A stretch of DNA of 64,000 bases from Bacteriovoracaceae bacterium (GCA_024711325.1 JANJTC010000005.1:682001-746000), one strand, 5' to 3'. Shown: positions 1-9,454, counted from the stretch's first letter. A program made the numbers and translations. The notes: a model not told the origin generated them from the letters alone.

Positions 1-2732
1 TTAAGACCATTGAGAATCTTACTGATGTTGTTAAGAAGGCCCAGCAGAATAAACAGCAAGCTGAAAATGCCAGGAACCAGCTGGAAAATGATATTGTAAA
101 ATTCCGGACCGATGTTACTTCGGCCAAGAATACTGTGACTCAGAATACTTCCGCACTGGCCGCAAAACGTCCGCTACTAAAGGATGTCCAGGCAAAGCTA
201 CCGGCCGTTAAAAATGAAATCGCTGGACTCCAATCACAAATATCTGGTGAACAGACTTCCCTTAATCAAAAGAAAGCTGAGCTTGCTAAACTCAAGGCCG
301 AAGTGGCCCAGGGTGCTGATCACACTGCCAGGATTTCTACTCTTGAAAGTGAAATCAACTCGTTAAATAGCAGTATCAACAACAAAGCTGCCCGGATTGT
401 TAAACTGAAGCAAGATGAGGCCCTGATAACTTCACAGGTTTCTGCCCTTGCTTCTGATATAAAAAATCTTGAGGCCCAAATTGTCAGGCTTAATACCAGA
501 ATCGTGGAACTCGACAAGGCCATTGCCAGCTACCCTGAGAATAAACGCAAGCTTGAAGAACAGATTAAAAAGAATCAGGATGAAATCATTCAGAAGAATG
601 CCGAGATTGAACGGGAGCAGCGTCTACTTGCTCGCATCCGTCGGGATCGTAAAGAGATCGAAGTTGATCTGAGACGGGCCCAGGACGTCATGGAAGCTAT
701 TACTCAGGACCTTATCACTTCTGATCGAGTTCTCATTACGATGAGGAATAAATATAACGAAGAGTCACAACGCAGAGAAGGTTTGTTACGCTATCAGCAG
801 GATAACCTCCGAGTACGAGAATCTTTGCTGTCGCAAAAAGCATCTGCGGAGAGAGAGATTGCCGACTCTTCAGAAGAGATTGAAGTTAATGAACAGGATA
901 TGGCAACCATTGCCCGTGAACTTCCACAGCTAAGAGATGATCTTAACTCTGTGACGCCTAAAGTTTCATTTGCTCTGAATGCCAGAAACGTCGCTCAGAA
1001 AAATGCTGATGATGCAAATTCTCAGTACCAGGTACGCCTTGGTCTATACCAGAGATACCTGACGGAAGCTCATAAATTGGGATCAGATAAGGCCTCGATT
1101 GGAACGAATGATGGTTCTAAGGCCGGTAACGTTGATGCTGTTGCTAGGGGAACAAAACTTGCGACTGAAAATGCTTCGATTGAAGCTAAGTGGGAAGCTT
1201 TAAGACGTGGTTATGTTCGCGGGGAGATTGCAGGTTTCAGGGCCGGATATGACGTTGGTTATGCTTCCACAGCTGATGAGGCCCGTGGAGATGCTGACGG
1301 AAGAGTTGCAGGTGCAAAACGTGCGAAGAATCATGCTGACCTTGTGGTTAAACCGGAATTTTATCTGGAAGAACTTGAAAGGCGCCTGAAAGAAGATAAT
1401 ACTTCGGCCAAACCTCAGCTTGCGATGCTGATTAATGATGAAATCAAAACTATTAAATCTATGGCGCGTGCTTTAGAAGAAACTATTCCGGATCTTTCTC
1501 AAGCGGAACTGGCCGAAGCGGCCCAAATTGTAAGTTCCCTTGATCAGTTGATTGCTCAATCTTCGATTGAAATAGAGGAGATTCTGAGTCTTCGTAGAAA
1601 GTTATCAGATGCTAGAAACGTTTATGCGACGCCTGCTCCGGGCATTAATGCCAATAATGTGAATTGTTCGGCCGTGTATAAAGGAGTGAAGGATTATATT
1701 GAGGCCTGTAAAGGATCATACGTCATCCGTTATCAGAATCTTTATAATGCCGCCCATCTTGATGCTTTTAACCGCCGTTATGGCGCTGTCTTCAATGACC
1801 AAATCTCCAGCGTCTATGCTTCCGAGTTGGGACGTCTTTATCCTGGATACTTAAATGAAGCGTCCAAGGTTGGTAAGGAAGTAGGTCTGGCCACTGGGAA
1901 AAAAGATATTTATCAAGAAACCTTTACCCGTTCAGAAGGAATTGCTTATTCAGTCACTTTACCTTCTGAGGTTGCCAGAGTGAAGGGTGAATCTGTGAAT
2001 CTTGTTCAAGAGCACTTGGATTCTAACGCTGCTCTGACGCTTAAAGAAGCTGCGAAACTTGCCTCATCTTCTCCTTATGGGATCTCTCCTGGAACAGAAA
2101 TGGATCTTATGATGATGGTGAAGAACATTGGCTCTAAAGCCTCTCTGGGAAATAGTATTGTTAAATTAACCAGTATTTCTGGAAATGTTTCTGTTGAAAG
2201 AAGGGAAGCCCCTTTAACTGCAGTGGCACCTCATACTCATGCGAATTTAAATGTTCTGAAACTCAGAGTGAGTGATAAAGCAGAACCTGGAACAAAAGTA
2301 GTTATCGCTGGTGAAATTGTTCACCCGGGAAACCATTACCGTTCAAGCCGAGTAGAGCAATTTAGAATCGAACAAGAACTCCAGATTAATCCATCGATTG
2401 ATATGGATGTGAAGTTTGAGAAAACTCCTAGAGTGGCAGTAAGAATTATTGGTATGATTAAAACTCATGCCGTAGAAGTTAACTTGAAGCCTAAGTTCTC
2501 AGGTGTTGATCAGGGTTATGAAGTCTCTCTAGAAGAAGTAGGTTCTGAGTATGCTCAGATCACGACTAAGCCTTCTACTACTGACGTATTAAAGCAGGGT
2601 GAAGAGAAGAAAGTTTTCATGAACTATAAGTTAAGTAAGTCGGCCCGTGGTAAGACGGTTAACTTTAAGTTACTCATCAAAAATGGTGGTAAAGTTATTT
2701 CGAGTCAGGACATTCAAGTAAAAGCGATCTAA
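1..2732 (+). CDS. large coiled-coil protein, 5' end outside window
   Basis: The reading frame is open from base 3 to the TAA at 2730-2732, so the gene enters from the left. The GTG at 135 is only an internal valine codon. The visible part has about 910 residues. The first third is heptad-rich coiled coil (Lys/Glu/Gln/Ala rich). A Gly-rich stretch with repeated GxxxG spacing follows around 1200-1330, then a shorter helical region. The last ~250 residues look beta-rich, as in surface or periplasmic proteins. No enzymatic motif is visible. I do not recognise a family. A long coiled coil followed by a beta C-terminus suggests a structural envelope or secreted protein, but the N-terminal signal is not in the window. 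Confidence 0.8.
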   Translation, partial: KTIENLTDVVKKAQQNKQQAENARNQLENDIVKFRTDVTSAKNTVTQNTSALAAKRPLLKDVQAKLPAVKNEIAGLQSQISGEQTSLNQKKAELAKLKAEVAQGADHTARISTLESEINSLNSSINNKAARIVKLKQDEALITSQVSALASDIKNLEAQIVRLNTRIVELDKAIASYPENKRKLEEQIKKNQDEIIQKNAEIEREQRLLARIRRDRKEIEVDLRRAQDVMEAITQDLITSDRVLITMRNKYNEESQRREGLLRYQQDNLRVRESLLSQKASAEREIADSSEEIEVNEQDMATIARELPQLRDDLNSVTPKVSFALNARNVAQKNADDANSQYQVRLGLYQRYLTEAHKLGSDKASIGTNDGSKAGNVDAVARGTKLATENASIEAKWEALRRGYVRGEIAGFRAGYDVGYASTADEARGDADGRVAGAKRAKNHADLVVKPEFYLEELERRLKEDNTSAKPQLAMLINDEIKTIKSMARALEETIPDLSQAELAEAAQIVSSLDQLIAQSSIEIEEILSLRRKLSDARNVYATPAPGINANNVNCSAVYKGVKDYIEACKGSYVIRYQNLYNAAHLDAFNRRYGAVFNDQISSVYASELGRLYPGYLNEASKVGKEVGLATGKKDIYQETFTRSEGIAYSVTLPSEVARVKGESVNLVQEHLDSNAALTLKEAAKLASSSPYGISPGTEMDLMMMVKNIGSKASLGNSIVKLTSISGNVSVERREAPLTAVAPHTHANLNVLKLRVSDKAEPGTKVVIAGEIVHPGNHYRSSRVEQFRIEQELQINPSIDMDVKFEKTPRVAVRIIGMIKTHAVEVNLKPKFSGVDQGYEVSLEEVGSEYAQITTKPSTTDVLKQGEEKKVFMNYKLSKSARGKTVNFKLLIKNGGKVISSQDIQVKAI

Positions 2733-2741
2733 GTTTCAATA

Positions 2742-2778
2742 GGCCTTGAAAGAATAAAAAAATGATTCTTTCAAGGCC
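2742..2778 (+). terminator. perfect 14-bp hairpin after coiled-coil gene
   Basis: GGCCTTGAAAGAAT (2742-2755) is repeated in exact inverse at 2765-2778 with a 9-nt A-rich loop, 9 bases after the stop codon. There is no U tract on the + strand, so termination is likely but not certain. Confidence 0.6.
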
Positions 2779-2787
2779 AAATTCCCA

Positions 2788-2816
2788 TTGACAATAATTC
2801 TCCAAATCCCTAAGAT
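2788..2816 (+). promoter_or_regulatory. sigma70-type promoter of tRNA-Val
   Basis: TTGACA (2788-2793), a 17-bp spacer and TAAGAT (2811-2816) lie 22 bp before the tRNA. This is a near-consensus housekeeping promoter, consistent with a strongly expressed stable RNA. Confidence 0.75.
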
Positions 2817-2837
2817 GAACGCTCTAAATCGACATGT

Positions 2838-2913
2838 GGGCGTTTAGCTCAGCTGGGAGAGCGCTACCCTTACAAGGTAGATGTCGGGGGTTCGATCCCC
2901 TCAACGCCCACCA
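2838..2913 (+). tRNA. tRNA-Val (anticodon TAC)
   Basis: A full cloverleaf can be folded. The acceptor GGGCGTT pairs with AACGCCC. The D arm contains TAGCTCAGC. The anticodon stem CTACC/GGTAG closes the loop CTTACAA, giving anticodon TAC. The T arm GGGGG-TTCGATC closes with C/T pairs. The CCA end is encoded (2911-2913). Confidence 0.97.
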
Positions 2914-3130
2914 TTTTTGCCACCTCTGTCGATTTAGCTCAATCTTTACAATCATTAAAATTTCCTAAAAACATTTAAGTTTCCTTAACGCTAAATAGTT
3001 GAAAATATTCACTTTTTGCATTCTGTTAATGTGTTTTTTAAGTCATAATTTAGATGACAGATATCATTAACTAATAACTTTTCTTAAGGTTAGGAAGATT
3101 TCCTTTAGATTATCTTGCCTTCAATTTAGA

Positions 3131-3802
3131 ATGGACCATATGAATAAAACAATTGTGATTATTGAGGACGAAAAAGAAATAGTGGAATCTCTCCGCTATC
3201 TTCTAGAAAAAAACGAATTTACGGTTGATGCCTTTTTGTCCGCAGAGGAGTTCTTTTCGGCCAAGACGCGACCGGATCATTGTGTTTATCTGGTGGACTG
3301 GAATCTTCCAGGAATAAAAGGGATCGATATCATCCGCACCATTCGTCTTAAGGATAAGATTTCTCCCATCTTTATGATGTCGGCTTACAACAAATCCGAC
3401 CAGATCATTGAAGGGCTACAAAGTGGTGCAGACGACTACATCACCAAGCCGTTTAATTATGAAGAGCTCTTGGTGAGAGTAGGTAATGCTCACAATAAAG
3501 TCAGTAACCTTCAGGATAACCTGATGAATGTGGGTCTTAAACTCATTCCTGAGGCCCATTCTGTTATGAAGGATGGAGTTACAGTGAATTTGACTTCACG
3601 TGAGTTCATTATTTTCAATCATCTTTATAAACATCAAACCAATGCCAGTACTCGTGAAGAATTGATCAATCAATTCGATAAAGAGATGGAAATGACTGCC
3701 AGAAACATTGATGTGCATATTTTCTCACTCCGTAAGAAAATGAATAAGATCAATATTGGTATTGAGACTGTCTGGGGAACCGGCTACAAGATCATACTCT
3801 AA
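3131..3802 (+). CDS. OmpR/PhoB-family response regulator
   Basis: This two-domain regulator has 223 residues. The N-terminal receiver shows the acidic pocket (E12-D13-E14), a phosphoacceptor D56 in YLVDWNLPG, S84 and K106 (TKPF). From about residue 130 there is a winged-helix DNA-binding domain with the usual LTSREFIIF and VWGTGYKI ends. The second ATG (3140, MNKTIVIIEDE) would place beta-strand 1 more typically and may be the true start; neither ATG has a clear Shine-Dalgarno. No partner kinase lies next to it. The stop overlaps by 4 bp the end of the convergent gene. DNA targets are unknown. Confidence 0.9.
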   Translation: MDHMNKTIVIIEDEKEIVESLRYLLEKNEFTVDAFLSAEEFFSAKTRPDHCVYLVDWNLPGIKGIDIIRTIRLKDKISPIFMMSAYNKSDQIIEGLQSGADDYITKPFNYEELLVRVGNAHNKVSNLQDNLMNVGLKLIPEAHSVMKDGVTVNLTSREFIIFNHLYKHQTNASTREELINQFDKEMEMTARNIDVHIFSLRKKMNKINIGIETVWGTGYKIIL

Positions 3803-5001
3803 AATAACATTCTAAACTCTACTTCAAAACGGCTGGCGGCCGGAACATTCTTCCCGCTGACAGTTTTGACGGCGTTCAAGTTTATTTGGGCCGGCAACAT
3901 GAATTCTTTTTTCAAAAATGGCTGAATGGAAGAGAAGGTCGTTGTGAGTTGGACTGAATGCTCCTGCTTGTCTGAATTATATTCCAAAAATTTATTGGCC
4001 TCTCCAAATTCAGACTTATAACTGGCAGGCATCTGATACATAAATCTGTAAACAGGCGTAAATGAAATCCAGTCATTAAGTGATACAGTGGTGTTGAACA
4101 TGAGGTTTACTTTGTCGCCGTACTTAACGTCAAAGTCCCCCTTGCGGGTAGAAAGAGCAAAGTCCCGGCTATCTGGAACTCTTAGAGTCTTGGTTGTCTC
4201 GAGCTGGTGAGTGTATCGCAAAGTCGTCCCGAAACTTAAGTGATCATTATGGACATATCCTGTTGCAACTTCTCCGAAAACATCCAACTGACCATCACCA
4301 AATCCAACATCTTGTAAGATGTCCGGATCATCCTGGCTTCCGGTAGGAAGAATCACTCCGGGATACAGAAGCAGACCTGTTGTGCCCTTATCCAGCACCT
4401 TATGCATAACTCCTAATTCCATGTCTCCATAACCTTCGGTGTACCAGTTACCAATGGGCCTATACTTATAATAATTTGTAATAACAGATTGAATGGTCTC
4501 TTCGTTGGCATCGACTAAGTTTCTGATATTGTCGGCAATGACTGTATTCCCGTTACCTTCCAGGATCCTGGCAGTTTCTTCATAGGTATTTCCAGCAGTA
4601 CGCTTAATAGTAGATTTCACTCGACCCGTGTAATAGGCGACTTCTGTATAAAGCATAGTTTTATCGGTGAGACCGTAGCCAAAACCTGTACCATGAACAT
4701 TAAACTGTGCTTCAGCATCTACCTGATATTGGCCAATGATCAAGTTATCATAGGCCTCTTTTTCGCCTGGTGTACTGGGACTATAGGCAAGTCCTGAGAG
4801 CTGATTTAGGGTTGGAGCATCGATCTTAAAGGAAGCCCCGATTGGGCTTTCTGATCTGAACTGGTTAAAGTTTGAACTAATTTTTGAAGTTGTAACATTA
4901 CGATAACCAAGGATTCGAACTCCCTTGGGGAGTACTTTCCAGACTTGGGCCAGAGTTGGGTCGGCCGAAATTAAAAAAAGCAGTCCGAGTAACAGCTTCA
5001 T
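3799..5001 (-). CDS. exported, probably outer-membrane beta-barrel protein
   Basis: The protein has 400 residues and starts with a signal peptide (MKLLLGLLFLISADPTLAQ, cut after TLA-Q). The mature part is rich in alternating aromatic and polar residues (for example GFGYGLTDKTMLYTEVAYY and WISFTPVYRFMYQMP), with many Gly/Tyr/Asn turns and a C-terminal aromatic residue, RMLF. This is typical of outer-membrane barrels. It resembles unspecific 'transporter/porin' proteins, but no family motif is decisive. It faces the lipoprotein gene at 5164 across a 162-bp divergent interval and ends in a 4-bp tail overlap with the response regulator. Confidence 0.7.
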   Translation of the reverse strand: MKLLLGLLFLISADPTLAQVWKVLPKGVRILGYRNVTTSKISSNFNQFRSESPIGASFKIDAPTLNQLSGLAYSPSTPGEKEAYDNLIIGQYQVDAEAQFNVHGTGFGYGLTDKTMLYTEVAYYTGRVKSTIKRTAGNTYEETARILEGNGNTVIADNIRNLVDANEETIQSVITNYYKYRPIGNWYTEGYGDMELGVMHKVLDKGTTGLLLYPGVILPTGSQDDPDILQDVGFGDGQLDVFGEVATGYVHNDHLSFGTTLRYTHQLETTKTLRVPDSRDFALSTRKGDFDVKYGDKVNLMFNTTVSLNDWISFTPVYRFMYQMPASYKSEFGEANKFLEYNSDKQEHSVQLTTTFSSIQPFLKKEFMLPAQINLNAVKTVSGKNVPAASRFEVEFRMLF

Positions 5002-5094
5002 TGAATCCCTTTATTTCTCGTTTTATGAATTCTAGTTCAGGATTGGATTGTTTTGTAGAAATGACAGGGTGGTATGTAAAAAGGTAAGGGCCCC

Positions 5095-5123
5095 TGTTAG
5101 ATTTTTAACGCCAGGCGTATAAT
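5095..5123 (+). promoter_or_regulatory. candidate promoter of lipoprotein gene
   Basis: TATAAT (5118-5123) lies 40 bp before the GTG start, with a weak -35 (TGTTAG, 5095-5100) at 17 bp. Only the -10 box is convincing. Confidence 0.35.
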
Positions 5124-5163
5124 GTGAATAGTTGTTAAAAATTAATAAGTTAGAGGCTTTATC

Positions 5164-6213
5164 GTGAATAAAATCATTCTACTCATCGCTCTTTTGCTCG
5201 CTGGTTGTGGTCAAAGAAGCACGATTAAAAACGATATTCAAGCCAGAACCCTCGCTGAAGCTTATGGTGATGGCAGGTATGTCATTTCACCAAGCGCCTT
5301 TGTACTCGAAGACCCCAGTTTGGCCTTCAAATCTGGAATACCAGGTATCGCTCCGATTGCTGGAGGAATGATTAAAATTCTGGGAGATATTTTTGCCAAG
5401 ACCACCTCCCTTGGAAAGGTTCAATTAAGTTATGTGAGAACAATTCCTGAAATATCTCCTGAATATATCCACTCAATTCGTTTAAGAAGATTCTTCTTCT
5501 ATATGAAGCCCCAAAAAGGAAACCGGCGTTTCAGAGATTTTTTTACTCGTCTCATCCTTGGTAAGGGCAATGTCACTTTTGGGTTCCTGGATAAGTTTGC
5601 TTTGAAACTTCGGACAACTTCAGTGAGTAATCCTGATACGCATATTCCGGAAATTTTAGATAGAAAGAAGGGAGATCCTGAATTTCAATCAATGGTCGAT
5701 ATCTTCAAGAAGGGGACTGATATTTTCAGACAAGTGATCGATCCTGAAAAAGCAAAAGAACTTATCCTGCTTAAATATGATAAAAAAAAGAAATTCCAGT
5801 ATACCCAGAATGATAAGTATGGGCAGATGCATATTATTGAAACCTCTAATCCCTTAAAGACACGTGATCTGTTACGAGATCATCCTAAGATGTTTGGTTA
5901 CTTTGAGCGAATCCATATCATGGAAAAGTCCCTCATCATCGAGTTAAGAAAAGATCCGGTCGTAGAAGAAGGCTTTAGAGTGATTCTCTCCGAGCTTGCC
6001 GATGAACTGGATGAATTAGGTGTTACCTATATTGATACTTGTACAATCGATTCATGCCTTGAGCTTAAAGTGGCCGATGTGAACTTCGTCCCGATACTGA
6101 TTAAAGGTAATGCCATTAAGCTTGATGCCTTAATTGAAGCGGACAAATTGCCAGAGTCATTTAAGCTGCAGGGATTTGTTGAATTTGAAGTGAAATGGGA
6201 TCCAAAAATCTAA
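5164..6213 (+). CDS. lipoprotein of unknown function
   Basis: The 349-residue protein starts at GTG, preceded by an AGAGG sequence. The N-terminus is a short lipoprotein signal with lipobox LLAGC (Cys15), so it should be diacylated and anchored in a membrane. The rest has mixed alpha/beta composition and includes a basic stretch around residues 110-125 (RLRRFFFYMKPQKGNRRFRD). It contains a C-x4-C pair (TCTIDSC) late in the sequence. I recognise no domain. It ends in a 4-bp overlap with the convergent zinc-ribbon-like gene. Confidence 0.75.
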   Translation: MNKIILLIALLLAGCGQRSTIKNDIQARTLAEAYGDGRYVISPSAFVLEDPSLAFKSGIPGIAPIAGGMIKILGDIFAKTTSLGKVQLSYVRTIPEISPEYIHSIRLRRFFFYMKPQKGNRRFRDFFTRLILGKGNVTFGFLDKFALKLRTTSVSNPDTHIPEILDRKKGDPEFQSMVDIFKKGTDIFRQVIDPEKAKELILLKYDKKKKFQYTQNDKYGQMHIIETSNPLKTRDLLRDHPKMFGYFERIHIMEKSLIIELRKDPVVEEGFRVILSELADELDELGVTYIDTCTIDSCLELKVADVNFVPILIKGNAIKLDALIEADKLPESFKLQGFVEFEVKWDPKI

Positions 6214-6590
6214 TTTAAATTAAGTTCAATCTCAATCCCAAATTTTTTACCTTCTTCGGTCAGCAGTCTTTTTACTGTGGCAGCAGGGTAAACAATACCC
6301 ACGACGCTGACCTTCGTACTCATCATGTCGATCTTGCAGCTGTTGGTGCACATAAAGTCGGCCGAATAAGCTTCAAAATTTTTGATTGGAGTTTTATTGG
6401 CAAACTCTGAGTAGAAGCTGAAGAAATCAACTATTTTTTCCCTGAGTTTAGCCTCTAGTTGCTCCTGTGTCTCTTTTTGGAGATTATAAGTATAGAGCGA
6501 GGTATTTCGGGATTTACCGTTAAACGCAAGTTTGATCACTCCATTTGAGCGGATCTTCATGGTATTCTGGAAACATACTGGGCAATACAT
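6210..6590 (-). CDS. small protein with CxxC motif, possible PilZ-like or zinc-ribbon
   Basis: The 126-residue protein begins MYCPVCFQNTM, a CPVC zinc-knuckle half, and has a second Cys pair, CTNSC, near residue 82. The two could form a single zinc site. The middle is an amphipathic helix (KETQEQLEAKLREKIVDFF). No family is recognised. No Shine-Dalgarno is visible. A TATAAT hexamer lies about 6 bases before the ATG on the coding strand, so the message could be leaderless, which is inference. It is convergent with the lipoprotein gene and divergent from the hydrolase gene. Confidence 0.65.
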   Translation of the reverse strand: MYCPVCFQNTMKIRSNGVIKLAFNGKSRNTSLYTYNLQKETQEQLEAKLREKIVDFFSFYSEFANKTPIKNFEAYSADFMCTNSCKIDMMSTKVSVVGIVYPAATVKRLLTEEGKKFGIEIELNLN

Positions 6591-6611
6591 TTTTAAATTA
6601 TAAGGGATTTT

Positions 6612-7463
6612 ATGAACAATGAATACCGGGACATCATTTCTTTTGATGGAACTCTTTTAAAGTGCCTGATCCGTGAAACCGGCAGTTCACAATGGTTGAT
6701 CGTTACTCACGGTCTTGGCGAGCATTTAGGACGACATGAATTCATTTTAAAGCTTTTCTCGCAAAACTTTAATATCGCTATTTACGATCTTCGGGGTCAT
6801 GGAAGGAGTGGGGGGAAGAGGGCCTATGTAGAAGATTTTCATGATTTTCTAAAGGACCTTCAGTCGGTCATCAATTTCCTGAAAAAAGACTTCAGCATGA
6901 CCAACTACACCCTTTTTGGACATTCAATGGGTGGATTGATTACTGCTGCTTATCTCCAGAATATGGCCACGAGAGATTTCTATCCAGATAAGGTCTTTTT
7001 AAGCTCTCCCGCCGTGGCTGCCCCAGGAATCATGGGGCCACTTTTTGCGAATGCTCCTCGAATTCTCTTTGATGGCCTGTTAAAGTGTCCCACTATTCCC
7101 CTCCAGGGGATTTTAGACCTTAAAAAACTCTCTCATGATAGTCGGATTTATGAAGCCTATGTTAAGGATGAACTCAACCAACTGAAGGTGCACTCCAGAT
7201 TGTTTTTTGAAATTCTTAAAATGGGGCGAGAAGTATTCTCCCGACCTCTGAGGGCCGAATGTCCTCTCTTTGTTTCAATCGGGACAGGGGATGCACTGGT
7301 GAATTCAAAAATACTTATCGACTATTTTCAAAATGTTGAGAAAAGCGCGCAACTTAAAATTATCCAAGACGGCTATCACGAACTTCATAATGAAGTTGAA
7401 AAGTACCGTAAACCTTATTTGAATTTTCTGCGCCAGTCTTTGACTGGACTCTCATTTGAATGA
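6612..7463 (+). CDS. alpha/beta hydrolase, monoacylglycerol lipase/lysophospholipase type
   Basis: This 283-residue serine hydrolase has a nucleophile elbow GHSMGG (Ser105), an oxyanion region THGLGEHLGRH (residues 32-42) and the MGL/PldB hallmark YDLRGHGRSGG (58-68). The acid is expected at Asp in GTGDALV (~228), and the catalytic His in DGYHELHNE (~257). There is no signal peptide, so it is probably cytoplasmic and cleaves acyl esters of glycerolipids. A good Shine-Dalgarno, AAGGGA, precedes the ATG. The 3' end overlaps the convergent protease gene by 12 bp. Substrate is not predictable from sequence. Confidence 0.88.
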   Translation: MNNEYRDIISFDGTLLKCLIRETGSSQWLIVTHGLGEHLGRHEFILKLFSQNFNIAIYDLRGHGRSGGKRAYVEDFHDFLKDLQSVINFLKKDFSMTNYTLFGHSMGGLITAAYLQNMATRDFYPDKVFLSSPAVAAPGIMGPLFANAPRILFDGLLKCPTIPLQGILDLKKLSHDSRIYEAYVKDELNQLKVHSRLFFEILKMGREVFSRPLRAECPLFVSIGTGDALVNSKILIDYFQNVEKSAQLKIIQDGYHELHNEVEKYRKPYLNFLRQSLTGLSFE

Positions 7464-8699
7464 TTCGAGTCTTTTAATCCGCTCTAAGGCCGGTGGATGA
7501 GAATGATAAAATCCAGAATAGATTTTATCTGTCACCACCGGACTGGCATTTTCCCGGTACAATTTAAGTAAACCAGAAATCAGGTCATGGGGCTTGGTTT
7601 CTCCCGCCGCATAGGCATCTGCCTCAAATTCTCTTTTACGTGAAATCCAGGAAGAAATTGGCCCAAACCAAAAGCTATAAAGTGGAATGGCCTGAGAGAA
7701 TAATAAAAGCAGTACGCCGGGGGATATAATCCGGATGAAGTGTCCGCTATAAAACCAGTTTGAAGTGGAAAGAGTTCCCATCAACCAAAAACCGAAAAAA
7801 GAAATAATCAAAGAAGTCACAAGTGACTTAGGTATATGTTTGAGCTTCATATGTCCGAGTTCGTGGGCCAGGATGGCCAGAACTTCAGTTGTTGCCAGGC
7901 CCTTCAGAAGAGTATCAAAGAAAACGACCCTTTTATTTTTTCCAAAGCCCGTAAAGTAGGCATTACCGTGCGAACTTCTTTTAGAAGCGTCCATGACGAA
8001 AACTTCTTTGGCATTAAAACCAGCTCGGGTGACAAGATTTTCAATTCCCGCTTTAAGCTCATCAGCTTCTAAAGGCTTAAACTTATTAAACAGGGGAGCA
8101 ATAACTGTAGGATAAAGCCAAATTAAAATGAATTGGAAAACCGTCACAAAAAGAAAAGCGACTAACCACCACCAATTTCCCAGTCCTTGGTAAATTAAAA
8201 GCATTCCATAGAGCAAGGGAACTCCTAAAATAGAACCCAAGGCCAGACCTTTGATACGATCAATGATGAAGAGCTTTGGAGTTGAACGATTAAAACCAAA
8301 CTTTTCTTCCAGTACAAAAGTTGAGTAGATGGACCAAGGGAGATTTAGGATTCCTTGGATCATGACAAAAGTAAGTAAGAACAAAACTTCGTGGTGAATA
8401 CCTACGGTTGGTAGGGCCAGATAAAGTTTTTCAGCTCCCCTGAAAGGAAACCAATAAAAAAGGAGAATGGCGTCCCATACCAGACGAAACTGACTCAAGT
8501 TGAGTTTTGCTGTAGCATAGCGAATGGCCTTCTGGTGATCGGGAAGAGTCAGTAGAGTATGGAATTCTTTTGGCACTTCGTTGCGATGTTGCTGAAGGGT
8601 AGTCACCTGACGTCGGGAAAGGTATATTTCAAAGAGGTGATTGATCACGATGAAGGTAATAAATATAACTTGGGTGTAATAACTAAAAAGGTTTTCCAT
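7452..8699 (-). CDS. M48-family membrane zinc protease, Ste24/CAAX-prenyl-protease-like
   Basis: The 415-residue protein has several transmembrane segments and the zinc site HELGHMKLKH (H279, H283), with the third ligand Glu in REFEADAYAAG (~362). Segment order and length match the Ste24 branch of M48 (typical ~410-420 residues), including the conserved DxSKRSSHGNAYFTGFG stretch before the catalytic helix. In bacteria such proteins act in membrane-protein quality control. The Shine-Dalgarno (AGGA) lies inside the neighbouring metallo-hydrolase gene because the two ATG codons are one base apart. Confidence 0.9.
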   Translation of the reverse strand: MENLFSYYTQVIFITFIVINHLFEIYLSRRQVTTLQQHRNEVPKEFHTLLTLPDHQKAIRYATAKLNLSQFRLVWDAILLFYWFPFRGAEKLYLALPTVGIHHEVLFLLTFVMIQGILNLPWSIYSTFVLEEKFGFNRSTPKLFIIDRIKGLALGSILGVPLLYGMLLIYQGLGNWWWLVAFLFVTVFQFILIWLYPTVIAPLFNKFKPLEADELKAGIENLVTRAGFNAKEVFVMDASKRSSHGNAYFTGFGKNKRVVFFDTLLKGLATTEVLAILAHELGHMKLKHIPKSLVTSLIISFFGFWLMGTLSTSNWFYSGHFIRIISPGVLLLLFSQAIPLYSFWFGPISSWISRKREFEADAYAAGETKPHDLISGLLKLYRENASPVVTDKIYSGFYHSHPPALERIKRLESFK

Positions 8700-8700
8700 A

Positions 8701-9441
8701 ATGATCCTGGTTAAAACATTTTACGCTTATAATGAACTCAGAAATTATAGTTATCTGATTCTAGACAATGAAACAGGAGATTCCTGGGTCATAGATCCAT
8801 ATGAAGCGAATCCAATAATTGATTATATCAAAAAAAATGGTCTCGTCTTGAAGGGAATCTTAAATACCCACCAACACTTTGATCATATTCGAGGGAATGC
8901 TCCCTTAATAGAACAATTTTCTGCACCAGTTCAAAAACTAAAGGACTCAGAATCCTTCACATTAAGTTCTGGGCATGCGTTAGAAACAATGGATACACCT
9001 GGTCATACCATGGACCATCAAGTTTTTGTCTGGAAAAAAAATGGCCAACCTCTGGCTCTCTTCTCGGGTGATACGCTTTTCAATTCCGGAGTGGGCAACT
9101 GCCGGGGTGGAGGTGATGTTAATCTTCTTTATCAAACGACAAATAAACTCATTACAACACTTCCTGCCTCGACCTTACTCTATCCTAGTCATGATTATCG
9201 GAAGAATAATCTGGAATTTGCTCTTAAGCTGGAACCGGAAAATAAATATATTCGGGAGTCCTTAAACCTTCTAACTGATCATCCGGAGGAACTTGCGCCA
9301 GCAACACTTGGTGAGGAAAAGAAAATTAATCCCTTTCTCCGATTGGATTCGGAAGAATTAAATTATAATGTCCTGAAGACTCTTGAAAATAATGAGAAAA
9401 AACTGTTTATTGAATTAAGACAGCTTAGGGATCAATGGTAA
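8701..9441 (+). CDS. metallo-beta-lactamase-fold hydrolase, glyoxalase II-like
   Basis: The 246-residue protein has the binuclear metal signature THQHFDH (H57, H59, D61, H62), H102 (PGHT), D124 (SGDTLF) and H164 (PSHDY). This is the order expected in hydroxyacylglutathione hydrolases and persulfide dioxygenases. FNSGVGNCRGG resembles the GloB-type loop. The exact thioester substrate is uncertain. It begins one base after the start codon of the divergent M48 protease, so its promoter and Shine-Dalgarno (AAGG) must lie inside that gene. The peroxiredoxin follows 13 bp downstream, probably in the same transcript, suggesting a detoxification pair. Confidence 0.88.
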   Translation: MILVKTFYAYNELRNYSYLILDNETGDSWVIDPYEANPIIDYIKKNGLVLKGILNTHQHFDHIRGNAPLIEQFSAPVQKLKDSESFTLSSGHALETMDTPGHTMDHQVFVWKKNGQPLALFSGDTLFNSGVGNCRGGGDVNLLYQTTNKLITTLPASTLLYPSHDYRKNNLEFALKLEPENKYIRESLNLLTDHPEELAPATLGEEKKINPFLRLDSEELNYNVLKTLENNEKKLFIELRQLRDQW

Positions 9442-9454
9442 AAAAGGAATTATG

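Noticed and set aside
7765..8072. Two + strand ORFs inside the M48 protease gene
   Set aside because: Shadow frames opposite conserved protease codons including the HELGH motif.
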